Made by a program: the position numbers and the translations under genes
Assembly: GCA_030180135.1 (NCBI GenBank)
Contig: CM058238.1
Coordinates: 9,413,248-9,477,247 of the forward strand
Source: Orychophragmus violaceus
Taxonomy: Eukaryota; Streptophyta; Magnoliopsida; Brassicales; Brassicaceae
DNA length: 64,000 nucleotides
Direction of reading: 5' to 3'
Part shown: positions 34,746 through 46,228 of the stretch, one piece after another
Position numbering within the stretch: position 1 is the first letter of the stretch
Layout: every line of letters begins with the position of its first letter
The notes under the pieces: generated by a model
Told to the model about the DNA's origin: nothing
The model's database searches: none
The model's input: the letters and a program-made list of their open reading frames with translations, nothing else

Positions 34746-35672
34746 GAGGTAAGAATAGTTATTTAATTTTAAGCTATTGTATAAATTTTTACTTTTATTG
34801 TTATTTAAATCAATTGAATTTGTTGAAACCATCAGTAGAAAATTACATGAAGTGTTAAATGCTCTCGAAAAGATAGCGATTCATTTGCTTAGACCTGGTC
34901 CAGACGAGCTCACACAAATTCATTCTAAATTACTCTCGGACAACATATATTACCCTCACTTTAAAAGGTTTATTGGTGCAACTGATGGAACACATATTTC
35001 TGTGACTATTGCAGGAAGAGATGCAGAGAAATATTGGAACATGAAGAGTAACACAAATATTAATGTTTTAGCTATATGCAATATGGACATGTTATTTACA
35101 TATGCATGCTCATGATGCAAAAGTTCTATCGTTAGCAATGGAGGGGCCTCATCAATTTCCGACTGCACCTTTCGATAAATATTATTTGGGAGATTCTGGT
35201 TATCCTCTTCGACCTAGTTTTCTTACCCCATATCGAGGGGAAAGGTATCATTCTAGCCAATATAATGGAGCTAGTCCGCCTAGTAGCTATAAAGAAATGT
35301 TTAACAAGCGACATTCTTCGCTACGATTTATCATAGAACGTACTTTTGGTGTATGGAAGGCAAAATGGCGGGTTCTAAGAAAAAAACCAAGATATGGCAT
35401 ACATGTTCAGCGTAGGGTTATTACAGTAACGATGGCGTTACACAATTTCATCAGGTTATCAAAATTACGAGATGTTGATTTTGATTCAAACCACATAGCT
35501 ACTACTGTAGAACGCAATAATGCTCCGATGCAATATATGGAAGGGATTCAAAATAAAATTGCCAAATCTTTGTGGAATTCACGATGATTTTAATTTGGGT
35601 TCGTTGTTTTTTTTCCTTAAAATAAAATTTGCAGTACTTTCTATTAATAATTTTGTAATATTTATTATTTTA
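34746..35672 (+). pseudogene. PIF/Harbinger DDE transposase remnant, copy 1
   Basis: Encodes the C-terminal half of a HARBI1-type nuclease (DDE_Tnp_4). The first Asp lies in FIGATDGTHI, the second in LGDSGYPL, the Glu in IIERTFGVWKAKWR, followed by the RRVITVTMALHNFI block. The frame breaks near 35100, where the first part runs to a stop after DMLFTYA and the rest resumes in another frame (HAHDAKVLSLAM); about a dozen expected residues are missing there. The N-terminal half is absent. In an active element the nuclease cuts at TWA sites together with a Myb-like partner. Confidence 0.85.
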
Positions 35673-35728
35673 AAGAACAGCTTCTCAGCTAAAAAATCTC
35701 AAATAAAAGACAATAAAGAAAATTAATG

Positions 35729-35800
35729 GGGGCATTCCGAGAATTGAACTCGGGACCTCTCGCACCCTAAGCGAGAATCATACCACTAGACCAAATGCCC
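35729..35800 (-). tRNA. tRNA-Pro (AGG)
   Basis: A complete cloverleaf on the minus strand. The acceptor stem GGGCATT/AATGCCC pairs 35794-35800 with 35730-35736. A D-arm with A-box TGGTCTAGTGG, anticodon stem TCTCGC/GCGAGA with loop TTAGGGT (anticodon AGG, proline), and T-arm CCGAG-TTCAATT-CTCGG follow. No intron. A short T-run follows downstream on the minus strand. It lies in the foreign segment between the two transposase copies. Confidence 0.95.
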
Positions 35801-36290
35801 TGATTTGGGATATGTGCTCAGTATAAATCTTTTATGCTAAGAAAACAAAAATCTTCAAAAATTGTGCAATAATTATAAAGGTTAACCATTTTGGATTGGT
35901 TGAATAACTAAATAACATACATCTATTGCTATTTGCATCAAGCTTGTTTCTTTTTCACCTAATACTAAAATAAAATAAACCAACCAAATACTTTTAAATG
36001 ATCAATCAATGATTTTTGTTGAATATCTCTTAGGTAGCGTGTTATAACGTTTTTGTTGAATATTTTTTAGGTAGCGTGTTTTAACATTTTTGAAACAGTT
36101 TGTGGTATTTTATGTAAATTTACAAAAGTAACTATCATATAAGCCGACTCGGTATTTTTCTTCCCTTACGAACTTGCACTTTAGAGTTTCACTCGGATCA
36201 TTACGCTGCCTGAGAAAAAATGTTAAATCTTCTAGAAAATCATCCGCAAAGTATGATTAATTTACGTAAATTGATTATGGAACAAAATCG

Positions 36291-36655
36291 GAAAGCTGAT
36301 TAGGTTGATAATGTGAATTTATGGAAATAATCAATTTTATATTGTATCAATCGTTTGATTTATGGAAAATGATCATATAAAGGAAAGCTCATTAGATTGA
36401 TATTGTGGATTTATGGAAATAATATATTTGATATTGTATTGATTGCTTGATTTACTGAAAGTGATTATGGAACATAAACATAAAGATGATTAGGTTGATA
36501 TTCCGGATTTATGAAAATAATCTATTTTATATTGTATTGATTGTCTATTTGATTTGCGAATTGATTTACAAAAACTAAGTAAAGCTGAATAGGTTGATAT
36601 TGTGGATTTATGGAAATAATTTATTTTGTATTGTATTGATTGTTTGATTTGTGCC
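36291..36655. repeat. ~91-100 bp tandem repeat, 4 copies
   Basis: AAAGCTGATTAGGTTGATA variants recur near 36292, 36384, 36481 and 36581. Each is followed by GGATTTATGGAAATAAT and ATTGTATTGATTG. Copies are diverged. Non-coding. Confidence 0.75.
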
Positions 36656-37563
36656 GTTTTCTTTTATCAGTCCCACCTTGAGTAAGGTTTTCTCTAAAAG
36701 ATAAAAAAATTCTTTCAGAATCCTAGTGATGAAGTTGAGGCATCTCTGAGGAGCTCGTCCCGGATATGCAAGCATTTGTTGCTTTGAGTAAGGAAGAAGC
36801 ACATATTATCAAGAATTGTACCTCAAAGATTATCAAGAACTGCACCTCAGAGATGTCGCAACTTCAAAAAGATATTATTAAGAACTGCATCGCACGCCCT
36901 ACACTCAATCCTCTCCGAGATTTCTAAATGGATCAAACAATTTATGGTCTCGAGGGATGTCTAAGATGAATGGTCACTCATTCAATGCTCAAAACTTGTA
37001 ATGTATGTTTCTTGAAACCTTACTTTAGCGACCAAAATGACTAGTATGTGCTCACTAAGAAACCTTACATTGATGAGTTTTCATTGGGTGTGTAAGACAA
37101 CGATTTCTACGATATGTAAAAACTGAATAATTGTTTTAAATAATTATAAAACAGAATCAGAAATACAATATCTCTACCAAAATATGACAAAGAAAGAATG
37201 GTTTGTGCGGAGGCGATGCACTCATTCCTTAATTATTTAATTGTCTGTAGTATGACGATTTGACGCAATCAGATCTCATTTGTGTTTTGGAATATCATTT
37301 TATTTTTGTGTTTTGGAATATCATTTGTAAGCTTTTAGTTCATCAATTAATTTCTTATGAAATTTTGGAAAATGGACATAACATAATACAAATTAAAGAA
37401 GAATATGAACCGAGAAACCCAACAAAATTTATGCATCTAATAGAGTAACTCTGCATCTCCAAAATCCCTTTAATTTTGGATAAAAACAAAATAAAATGCG
37501 CTCAACGATCTATAACTTGCCATGAATCTGTTTGGTATTCATTGTCTGTTTGATTCATTTATT

Positions 37564-37698
37564 CTGAGAAAAGATTTCACTTTTTTGATGGCTGAGATTA
37601 TGGGGACATACTTCTTGATATTCACCGGTTGTGCATCATTGTCTGTAACAAATGAGCTTTTTAAACATGAGCTTATGCACACCACTACTCTGTTGGAG
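37564..37698 (+). pseudogene. NIP-type aquaporin exon fragment
   Basis: The plus strand reads FLMAEIMGTYFLIFTGCASL, the first membrane helix of plant nodulin-26-like (NIP) aquaporins, followed by a short loop. The fragment ends at GGAG|GTAAG, a plausible splice donor that is also the junction with transposase copy 2. No other aquaporin helix or NPA motif is present, so it is a captured exon piece. Confidence 0.65.
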
Positions 37699-38585
37699 GT
37701 AAGAATAGTTATTTAATTTTAAGCTATTGTATAAATTTTTACTTTTATTGTTATTTAAATCAATTGAATTTGTTGAAACCATCGGTAGAAAATTACATGA
37801 AGTGTTAAATGCTCTCGAAAAGATGGCGGTTCATTTGCTTAGACCTGGTCCAGACGAGCTCACACAAATTCATTCTAAATTACTCTCGGACAACATATAT
37901 TACCCTCACTTTAAAAGGTTTATTGGTGCAACTGATGGAACACATATTCCTGTGACTATTGCATGAAGAGATGCAGAGAAATATTGGAACATGAAGAGTA
38001 ACACAAATATTAATGTTTTAGCTATATGCAATATGGACATGTTATTTACATATGCATGCTCATGATGCAAAAGTTCTATCGTTAGCAATGGAGGGGCCTC
38101 ATCAATTTCCGACTGCACCTTTGGATAAATATTATTTGGGAGATTCTGGTTATCCTCTTCGACCTAGTTTTCTTACCCCATATCGAGGGGAAATGTATCA
38201 TTCTAGCCAATATAATGGAGCTAGTCCGCCTAGTAGCTATAAAGAAATGTTTAACAAGCGACATTTTGGTGTATGGAAGGCAAAATGGCGGGTTCTAAGA
38301 GAAAAACCAAGATATGGCATACATGTTCAGCGTAGGGTTATTACAGTAACGATGGCGTTACACAATTTGTTATCAAAATTACGAGATGTTGATTTTGATT
38401 CAAACCACATAGCTACTACTGTAGAACGCAATAATGCTCCGATGCAATATATGGAAGGGATTCGAAATAAAATTGCCAAATCTTTGTGGAATTCACGATG
38501 ATTTTAATTTGTGTTCGTTGTTTTTTTCCTTAAAATAAAATTTGCAGTACTTTCTATTAATAATTTTGTAATATTTATTATTTTA
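37696..38585 (+). pseudogene. PIF/Harbinger transposase remnant, copy 2
   Basis: Nearly identical to 34746-35672 (about a dozen substitutions). It has a 33 bp deletion near 38264 that removes the IIERT block with the catalytic Glu, a 6 bp deletion near 38369, and a stop from CAGGAA to CATGAA near 37964. It shares the frame break of copy 1, so it was copied after that defect arose. Confidence 0.85.
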
Positions 38586-38827
38586 TAAATAATATTTTTA
38601 TTAATAAATTAGTTTTTAGTTTTACAAATTTAACATTAATAAAAAAAAAAATAAAAAAAAATAAAAATCCAAAATCTAAATAATTCAACATTCAAGTTTC
38701 TTAAAAACTAAAATCTAGAGAAAAATCAAAAACTAAAATTTTAAAAACCAAAATCTAAAAGCTAAAATCTAAAAACCAAAAACCACAAACCAAAATCTAA
38801 AAACTATGCAAACATTCATGGCCTATA

Positions 38828-39632
38828 TCCACTTTAAAATGGCTTCTATTATACGTCTATTATTTATCTAGTTTAGAAAAACAAATATTATTGCTAGGAA
38901 AGTATTCCATTATACCACTCATTTTTATGAATCAACAAACATCTAAATTCGAAGACCTAATCAATTCTATAAACTATAAAATAATTTTGACTATTTCATA
39001 CTATTTCATCCTATGCCAAATTTTAATTAGTATTTGTTTCTGTAAAAAACTTTTGATTTAATAATGTATGGTCAAAATATTTCCCTTTTTATATGGATAA
39101 GAACTTTGAATGCATAACGAAAATCTATATTTAGATTTAGCTTCTCAACAACTTTTTTATGTATAATGTTTATTTAAATTTGATCTTCTCTTCTTGTAAA
39201 ATTGATACATTTTGCTTCTCTTCTCCATATTTCAGCTTGAAGATGACACTTGAGCAAACAATTTCCCAGGCTACATCCTCATTAATTAAGATAATAATAT
39301 AGATTTTCATATTTTAAAATATTGCCTATTTCACAAATAATTTTGTCCATATATAGCAAATCACTGGTAAAGAAGAAGAATTTGACAATGGTTTGCAAAA
39401 TAAAGAAGATAAAGCTTAACGGTTCAAAGAGTGTATGAAATTGAATAGACACGGTTAAGAAAAACTATGGAGAAAAAAAAATAAAATATTATCAGATGAT
39501 GGTGAATTGTTTTACCTGAGGCTTCTTAAAAATATAGTTAAAGATACAAACTATGAAGATATAAGAACTGTTAATGGAATTATGTATCCAACGTTTAAAG
39601 ATGCTTATTATGCTCTTTCTCTTTAAAATAAA
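38828..39632. other. non-coding part of the large Helitron
   Basis: AT-rich, no gene or clear repeat seen. Confidence 0.4.
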
Positions 39633-42239
39633 CTAGAATTTGACCCGCGCTTAGCGCGGGATATTAATTTTTTTTAGTTTATTATTAAATTGTTTTATCG
39701 ATTTTTTGTTTCGAAATCGTTTTATTGATTTTGTCATACTACATATTTTAATTATTTATGTTTTCTAAGTATAAACATTTTATCATGTTTTGTAATCATT
39801 TTAAATTATAAAGTTTTTAGATTATATACAGTGAAATTATTTTCGGTTTTAATAGTATATATTATTTTTGATATATTAGGCATATAATTTAATGTTAAGT
39901 TTATATTTTTCAGATTTATGTCAACAATAATTTTTTTTATTAATAGTGTATTTTATATTGTTTAATATATATTTTATGTGTGGCATATAATTATAGAGAT
40001 AACAATAAGTTTACAATCCATATTAATAATTTTTAAATAAAAAATAATAATCGTAAATAAATTATTTTAAAATTAGATAAATAAAATGTAATACTGATAA
40101 TCATAAATAACTTGAAATGTCTGAAATAAAAAGCCATTATTGAATATCTATAATTGTTCATCATTTTTTGCTTTTTGCTTTTTATTTTTTAGTTCTCTTT
40201 TCAACACTTAAAAATGGAGATCTAAAACAAAATCTTGGTATATAAGGTATTTCTACAAGTCCACACCTCTGCAAAGTCAAATAATCAAAATTATTAATAA
40301 ATTAATTGTAAGTCATCATTAAAATAATCAATTGTATGTAAATAAACATAGACTATATTTATATGAACTATTGTTGATTTTGATTGCTGTTGTGAATCTA
40401 AAAACATAAATAACCGGTTATTCTTGACTTTGATGCAACAAATTTGAAAATATGACAAAAGTGAAAAATATGACAAAATTTTTGATGCAACATAAATACT
40501 TTGGTGTCACATCAACACCACTCCTTGCGGTTCCATAAGCAGTAACCTGTTAAGAAAACAATAAATTAATCCACAATGGCTTGTAGCTTTATTATCAGTA
40601 GATCATAAAGTGTCAATCACGCAGACCTAAATAAGCATCAAAAACTTACATCAGTTTTGTTTGCATCCTCTATTCCAAATTTCAAGAATGCCATCGCAAG
40701 TTTCTCATTTGTTATATCAACATATATAAACATAATCTGCAAGAAAAATTAGAGTATGTTTAATATACACAGAGAAATTGTTTGACAATACGTTTGGCTT
40801 TGATGATTTAGACCTTAAATACCAAAAAAATACATCGATGGCTTGTTTCACAAGTCATTGCAGAAATCAACTTTCAAAACTCCACTTGTAAAAAAAAAAA
40901 AAAATTACCAGCTTCTTCTTATTATTCTTTTTCTCAATGAATGCCAAAAGATCTCCTGACGACTAAAGAATCATCCAAAGCCTGCATCGAAAAGGTAGTA
41001 GCTTTAAGAAGCTTTATTAGGCCAAAGACTAAGAGTTATGGCATGTTACAGGCTAGGTGTGCAACAGGGACCTGAGTTATGAGAAAGGAAGGAGAACATC
41101 AATCGACTGCAAGTGCATTGGTTATTTTTATTGATCTCAAGAGTTTACAGATTTGTCATTCTTACAATGTCAGAGGGAGAGAGCTGTGTTGAATCCTTTT
41201 CCTCTTCAAGAGCTGGATCTGTTGTAGATAATTTCCCTAGAAGATCATGAAATATAAATTTATATAGCATAGGAAGGAGTGTTGAAGATTCAGGAAATGA
41301 TATTATTCAAGCGTATATGTAAGCTCAAAGTAAGCAAGACCTCATGGATGATCTTCTCGTCAAAGTAAGCAAGGCCTCAAGAAGTGACCCAAAATTAATA
41401 GAGACATGAAACTAAAACAGAAGAAGAAGGATCCGAGTCTTAACTTCCCACGTCTTGGTTTTCTCTCTGGCTCTGTTAACGTTATTGTTCTTGCTTGAAC
41501 CGTAATATCCATCTGTCGAAAACAGGAAAAGGAATAAGCTTTTGGATAACAAATTTGTATTTATCAAAAATCTTCATTCAATAACTTACTCTGAGTCTAA
41601 GGAAATCAGGAACCTGCCACACAAAAAAAAGGATCACAAAGCTCAATGACAAACCAAGAAACACAAAAAAAAATTGGTTTTAGTTACCTGTTAGCTATTA
41701 CCGCTATTGAGAGTTTGCTGCGGTGAGTCATTGCTTATTTATATAGGAGATGAAGTACATCATTTACTAATTAGGTTTTATATTAGTATATATTCTATAT
41801 AATAAGTTAAATTAATAGAGGAGTTGTTAGGTTAGGTAAGATATTAATGGAAAACATATTATCTTTTCATATATGTCGCTAGTTAATAGGGTTTAGTTAT
41901 TGTTAGGATTAGTTATTTCTGGAAAATGGTTCCGAGGTAGATATTCCAAAAAGGTTTTTGTTTAATCTTCTAAAAATTTGATTGCCGATTTGGAATGCAA
42001 CTATAAAGATTTTATGATTCTATAAAGATTTTATGATTTCCAATGCAACCATAAAAATTTGATTGCCTATTTCGAAATATTTGATTGCCGATTATTTATG
42101 TGCATTTCAATTTTTTAGTAATACAATTTTACCCTTAATAAATTCTACCCAAAAACAAAAGAAATCAGTGGCATTCATTGTAAATAATTAAAAAAATTTG
42201 GACATTTTCTGTTTTGTACTTCTCTTTTAATAGTATAGA
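39633..42239 (-). mobile_element. second, nested Helitron
   Basis: On the minus strand it starts TCTATACTATTAAAAGAGAA (42239), a common Brassicaceae Helitron 5' end. It ends with the hairpin CCCGCGCTAAGCGCGGG (39644-39660) and CTAG (39636-39633), followed by T. At 2607 bp it has no Rep/helicase. Its ends differ from those of the enclosing element, so it belongs to another family. Confidence 0.8.
40497..41640 (-). pseudogene. exon-like gene pieces inside the nested Helitron
   Basis: The minus strand has short coding-like islands with plausible splice borders. One near 41595-41630 reads QVPDFLRLR; one near 41400-41510 reads MDITVQARTITLTEPERK; one near 41165-41255 is acidic and Ser-rich; one near 40640-40740 reads NEKLAMAFLKFGIEDANKTD; and one near 40498-40550 reads VTAYGTARSGVDV. 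I cannot identify the source. They may be captured host exons. Confidence 0.35.
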
Positions 42240-43362
42240 TTTATTTTTTGGGTATAACCTAATATATTTCTCATGCTTTAATATAGAAAATTAAAAATTA
42301 GCAATTAATAAAAAAAATTCCGTTGCAAATTAAGAATTAGCAATTTAAACAAAATTTGGATTATGATGGATGTTTTCATCAATATGCTACATATTAAATA
42401 AATCGATTATATAGACATATCAATGTATATAGATTATGATGATGGATTATGATGGATGTTTCCATCATTAATTCGTGTATATAGATGTGGTATAGCCCTA
42501 GCTCTCTCACACCTGACAATGTCTACGGTTTTAAAATTAGTCATTAGACTCTCCCAATAGCCGCACACAATGTTGTATTAATTGTTTTACTTCTGTTCCA
42601 CACCACACCACACCAATGCATACAAAGAAATGCTTTATGTACAGAGAAAAGAGAGTCTCCCCATGTAGTGTTTGTTAGATATTGGTTACGATTATTATTC
42701 CCTTTAGTTATTCTAAAGTTGTTTTAAATCCTATCCACTCAATCACTTATTCAAGACCAATTATATTTTGCTAAAAGTATCATGACTTGGAACGTTAGCA
42801 TATATATATGTAGATAAAATGTTAATATATTTTATTTTTGTTATTTTTAATAGGAAATACGAAAGTTAACAAATTAATGCCAATACAAAAATCAATATGA
42901 AAAATACAATTATTGATCAATGAGAAATGAAATTCATGGTGTCTCAATGTTTGTTGCATTGGTTACCTCTTCTATTTTCCATTGGCTCATTCATCCACCT
43001 TTAGACTCTCTCAATAATCAAGCTATTTTTTGCTAACTACCAGATTCTAAGATTCGCTATCCATTTATGTAATAGTCTTATATTACGTTGTGTTCCTCGT
43101 ATGTGAACTTGTTTTTTTGCCGACTGTTATATCTAGAATAATAATTTTATTTATTTATTAATGGTAATGTTTTATTTGATTTTTTGTTAATATGTGTAAT
43201 GAGTGTGTTTACATTGTCGTACATGTAAATTGAGGAAATTTGGATTGATGATGTATCCTAGAAAAAGTATTTTATGTCTACTTTGTTTGTTATTTTAATA
43301 TGTAAAATTCTATTATGTTAGTATTTATGATCTTATGTTAATGCACAAAAAGTAACTATTAT
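42240..43362. other. non-coding part of the large Helitron
   Basis: AT-rich. No gene seen. Confidence 0.4.
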
Positions 43363-43672
43363 GGCTTCAATTGGTGACCATTAAAATGAACCAAAGGAAC
43401 GTAAAAAAAAATGGACAAAATGTCATTTGAGGAATTGAATTAATAAAAAAAATAGGAATGTAGAGGAATTATCAAGGGAATTTTTGTTCCTCATCAAATT
43501 AGCAGAGGAATTTTTTTGTTCTTTCATTCCTTAAACATGAGAAAAAATAAAAAAAATTGTGGGACCCATATATCTGAATTTTGACAAAAAATTCCTCTTA
43601 ATTGGTAAAAATTTTGAGGAATTAAAAATTCATCATAATTTTTTTCCTAAACTATGGTCACCAATTGGAGCC
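43363..43672. mobile_element. 310 bp MITE inside the gene remnant
   Basis: It starts GGCTTCAATTGGTGACCAT and ends ATGGTCACCAATTGGAGCC, 18 of 19 matching as inverted repeats. TAT flanks both ends (43360-43362, 43673-43675), a possible 3 bp duplication. The superfamily is uncertain; 3 bp fits PIF/Harbinger although TAT is not the usual TWA. Confidence 0.8.
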
Positions 43673-44973
43673 TATATTTGGTTCTAAGCTTTGTAGATGA
43701 CCAATTTTAAAAATGTAAAGTGATTTAATTAATGACGAAACAACATTAGCCTTTCGTTTCACACCGTTGGTTTTAGAGTAAGAATTGGTTCCAACATCAG
43801 CATAATCAGAGTTGCCGGGATTTTCTTCCATTGATGTATCTTCTTTTTGGTTTGGATTGGCACTTGAAGCTTCATGAGCATTGTCATCTTCCTCTCTCAT
43901 TGCATCTTGTTCGTCTACTGGTTTCTTATATAAGCATCCACGATCCTTATCTTCTTGGTTTTCTTCAGCACTTAAGCTTACATATCATGGGATTCAGTAT
44001 TTACTGTTGCGTCAACGGACTTAAGGGTCTCTTTACAGTCCACCGTGGCAACTTCCTCTGCCAACTCAATAGCTTTATTATCCTCTTTCAAAGATATATT
44101 CGTTTCGGTTTTAAGGTCTTGTATCTTTCCTGACCAACATGATACACCACTGAAATCAATAAAGTTGGTAATATCAGAACTTGGATCAAAAAGAGCCTTA
44201 TGATTCAATGGTTAAACTCAACTTGTAGCAGCATCTTCAGATCAGTTGCCATACCAACATTTTCTTCCAGTTCATGAATTTCCGTTTCCTTTGCTACATT
44301 GGAATCATTCCCCTTACCTTCAGCTATTGAAACATCTTGGGTTGGTACCATACTTGCACCAGTAGATTCAGCGCCAGCATTATCCAAAATATTCTTTTCC
44401 ATTGGATCTTATGCAGTATAATCGATTTCCATGGCTTCTCTGTTTTCTTCTGTTTGAATAACATTGGTTATTTCTTCTTCACGACATATTTCACCAGCAC
44501 AGTTAACTTCAGAGACGGTTGCTGGAATTTCCTTTGTTCGCTTCACCTTTGCTTAATTGGGTAGGCTCCTCTAGAACTTGTGCAGATTCGGAATGCTTAT
44601 CATCTTTGGTCTCATTAAGACCCACATTCTCTTCATTCTCGTGTAAGCTATCAACATCCATTTTGGTATTATCATCTTCACTTACATTCACTAATTCCTT
44701 CCTATGGTCAGCTTTATCTTCTGCAACAGAAAGCGTCTCACCATCGACTGAACTTTGCTGGGACTTGTCAGTTGGAACATTTTGTTCGACATCAGAATCA
44801 TTACCACCAATATCTTCAACTTCACAGTTTGCCTTCTCATCAATCACCTCATTCCCACCAGAGATTACAATTTCCTCTTCTCCTGAACTTTTAAATCTGT
44901 CACCATTCACTGGCTTCACCTCAACAGCTCCATCATCTCCATTTCGGATTAGATTATCTGATTATGGTTCCAT
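43673..44973 (-). pseudogene. decayed gene for an acidic, probably nuclear protein
   Basis: Minus-strand coding begins at an ATG (44971-44973), hits TAA three codons later, then stays open to 44509 with a very acidic Glu/Asp/Ser/Asn-rich sequence. The frame shifts near 44540, meets another TAA near 44411, and continues in further pieces to a Lys/Arg patch (NGVKRKAN) near 43755, where the MITE cuts in. Low-complexity acidic tails of this kind occur in plant chromatin proteins such as PWWP-domain proteins, but no folded domain is left. An untranslated exon with a GT donor may lie at 45370-45430. It is probably host DNA captured by the Helitron. Confidence 0.6.
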
Positions 44974-45964
44974 GAATCTAGAAAAAGTGTCAGCTTTATA
45001 TGTAATACGATGTTGTTGTTTCAGAAGAGAAACACCCATGTAGTTTTTTTAGCATATCGCACCATGGAACTTGAATCGATGTCCTGTAAATCCACACATA
45101 AAAGAAAACGCAAAATGGGTTTCTTTATTTCATGAAACTGGGAGAGAAGTAAGCTTAAACCCTAAATTAACCACAATAATAAATCAATTCAAGCCTGTTT
45201 GAGGATTTATCTTATATGCCCACAGAATTAGAGCATAAAATTCAAAATCAAGATTGTCAAATAGCAAAAACCGGAACATGGGGCAAGATTTTGATAGACA
45301 GAATTAACGAAAACCTAATTTGGCAGTTGGAATTGATTTTCACAAGAAATCGAGGGACAAACCTACTTGAGTGATTTATCCTCTTGGTGGCAAGGTATCA
45401 ATTGGAGAAGAGAAAACCCAGAAACCAGAGACAATGAAAAAGAGTGATCTCCACTGTTCTTCTCTGAGATCTGAAAGAGAACATTTCGAAATTTCTTCAT
45501 CATCAATCGAGAAACTTCAAGCAACTTTTTCTCTAAATCAGATTTAACCTTTTTAAGCGGTTAAGTGTCCACAAACTTCAAGCAACGTCATACCCTGGAT
45601 GGGAGAGATGGAGAAGACAAAAATGCTGAGCCGTCGAATCGTGAACGGTTGACCCGATGCCAAATTTTTTTTGAGAGATAATTTTTTTTTTGATAATTGT
45701 CGCCAGAAGAAAAAGGAGATGGATTTCTGAGCTTGGAACGGTGAGAGAAGGAGATACGACGGTGATGGCAATGAGTTTTGAGAGAGAAAATGAGAGAGAC
45801 TGTTTCCAGAGTATGTTTGAGAGAAGAAAAAAAATTCGGAATAGACATCAAAAATGATTTAGGAATAGTCACCGAATTGATATGACACGTCAGCATAATG
45901 AGATGTTCTGATTGGGGGAAGTGGGATTTTTTCTCTCACATGCCTTCTGATTTATATTAATTAG
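44974..45964. other. 5' part of the captured gene and Helitron 5' region
   Basis: Possible captured 5' UTR and promoter, then the subterminal block shared with the Helitron at 12531-13683 (GGAATAGTCACCG near 45862). Confidence 0.4.
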
Positions 45965-46228
45965 ATTTTGATTATGGACAAATAGTGTCCATTTAACTGT
46001 GGACAAATGGTTCCAATTAGAAATGAGAAAATGTGATCATCACAAAGTCGAAAGTTATATATTCATGATCTACCATCTTAACTAGATCCTAACTCTGTAG
46101 ATTACAGAAAACAAATCCGGTTCAGGCAAAACAATCAAACAAAGAGCAGTGACTTGTCCCGCAAGAAAGTGAAAATGGACACATTAAACATCTCAAAGAG
46201 TCCACCGTTCATATTCTTCTCTTCGTAA

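Larger units (their letters stand above)
34398..38827 (+). mobile_element. PIF/Harbinger element with internal duplication and foreign DNA
   Basis: The left end (GAATGTTTGTAGTT near 34398, then TTTTTGGTTTTAG motifs) is the inverse of the right end (CTAAAAACCAAAAACC motifs to GCAAACATTC near 38820). Order: left end, transposase copy 1 (34746-35672), foreign segment (35673-37695), transposase copy 2 (37696-38585), right end. Terminal boundaries are approximate and no TWA duplication could be fixed. Confidence 0.55.
34002..45965 (-). mobile_element. ~12 kb Helitron with nested elements
   Basis: On the minus strand it starts TCTAATTAATATAAATCAG (45965) and ends with the hairpin GTCCGTGC..GCACGGAC (34012-34030) and CTAG (34005-34002), between A and T. 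Both ends, and several hundred bases inside each, align with the compact 1.15 kb Helitron at 12531-13683. That links the two termini to one element. Inside lie a PIF/Harbinger element, another Helitron, a MITE and a gene remnant. No Rep/helicase was seen, so it is non-autonomous. Two separate Helitrons with lost inner ends is the alternative reading. Confidence 0.6.

Noticed and set aside
34777..35587. Active PIF/Harbinger transposase gene
   Set aside because: Frame broken near 35100 and the N-terminal half is missing, so it is called a pseudogene.
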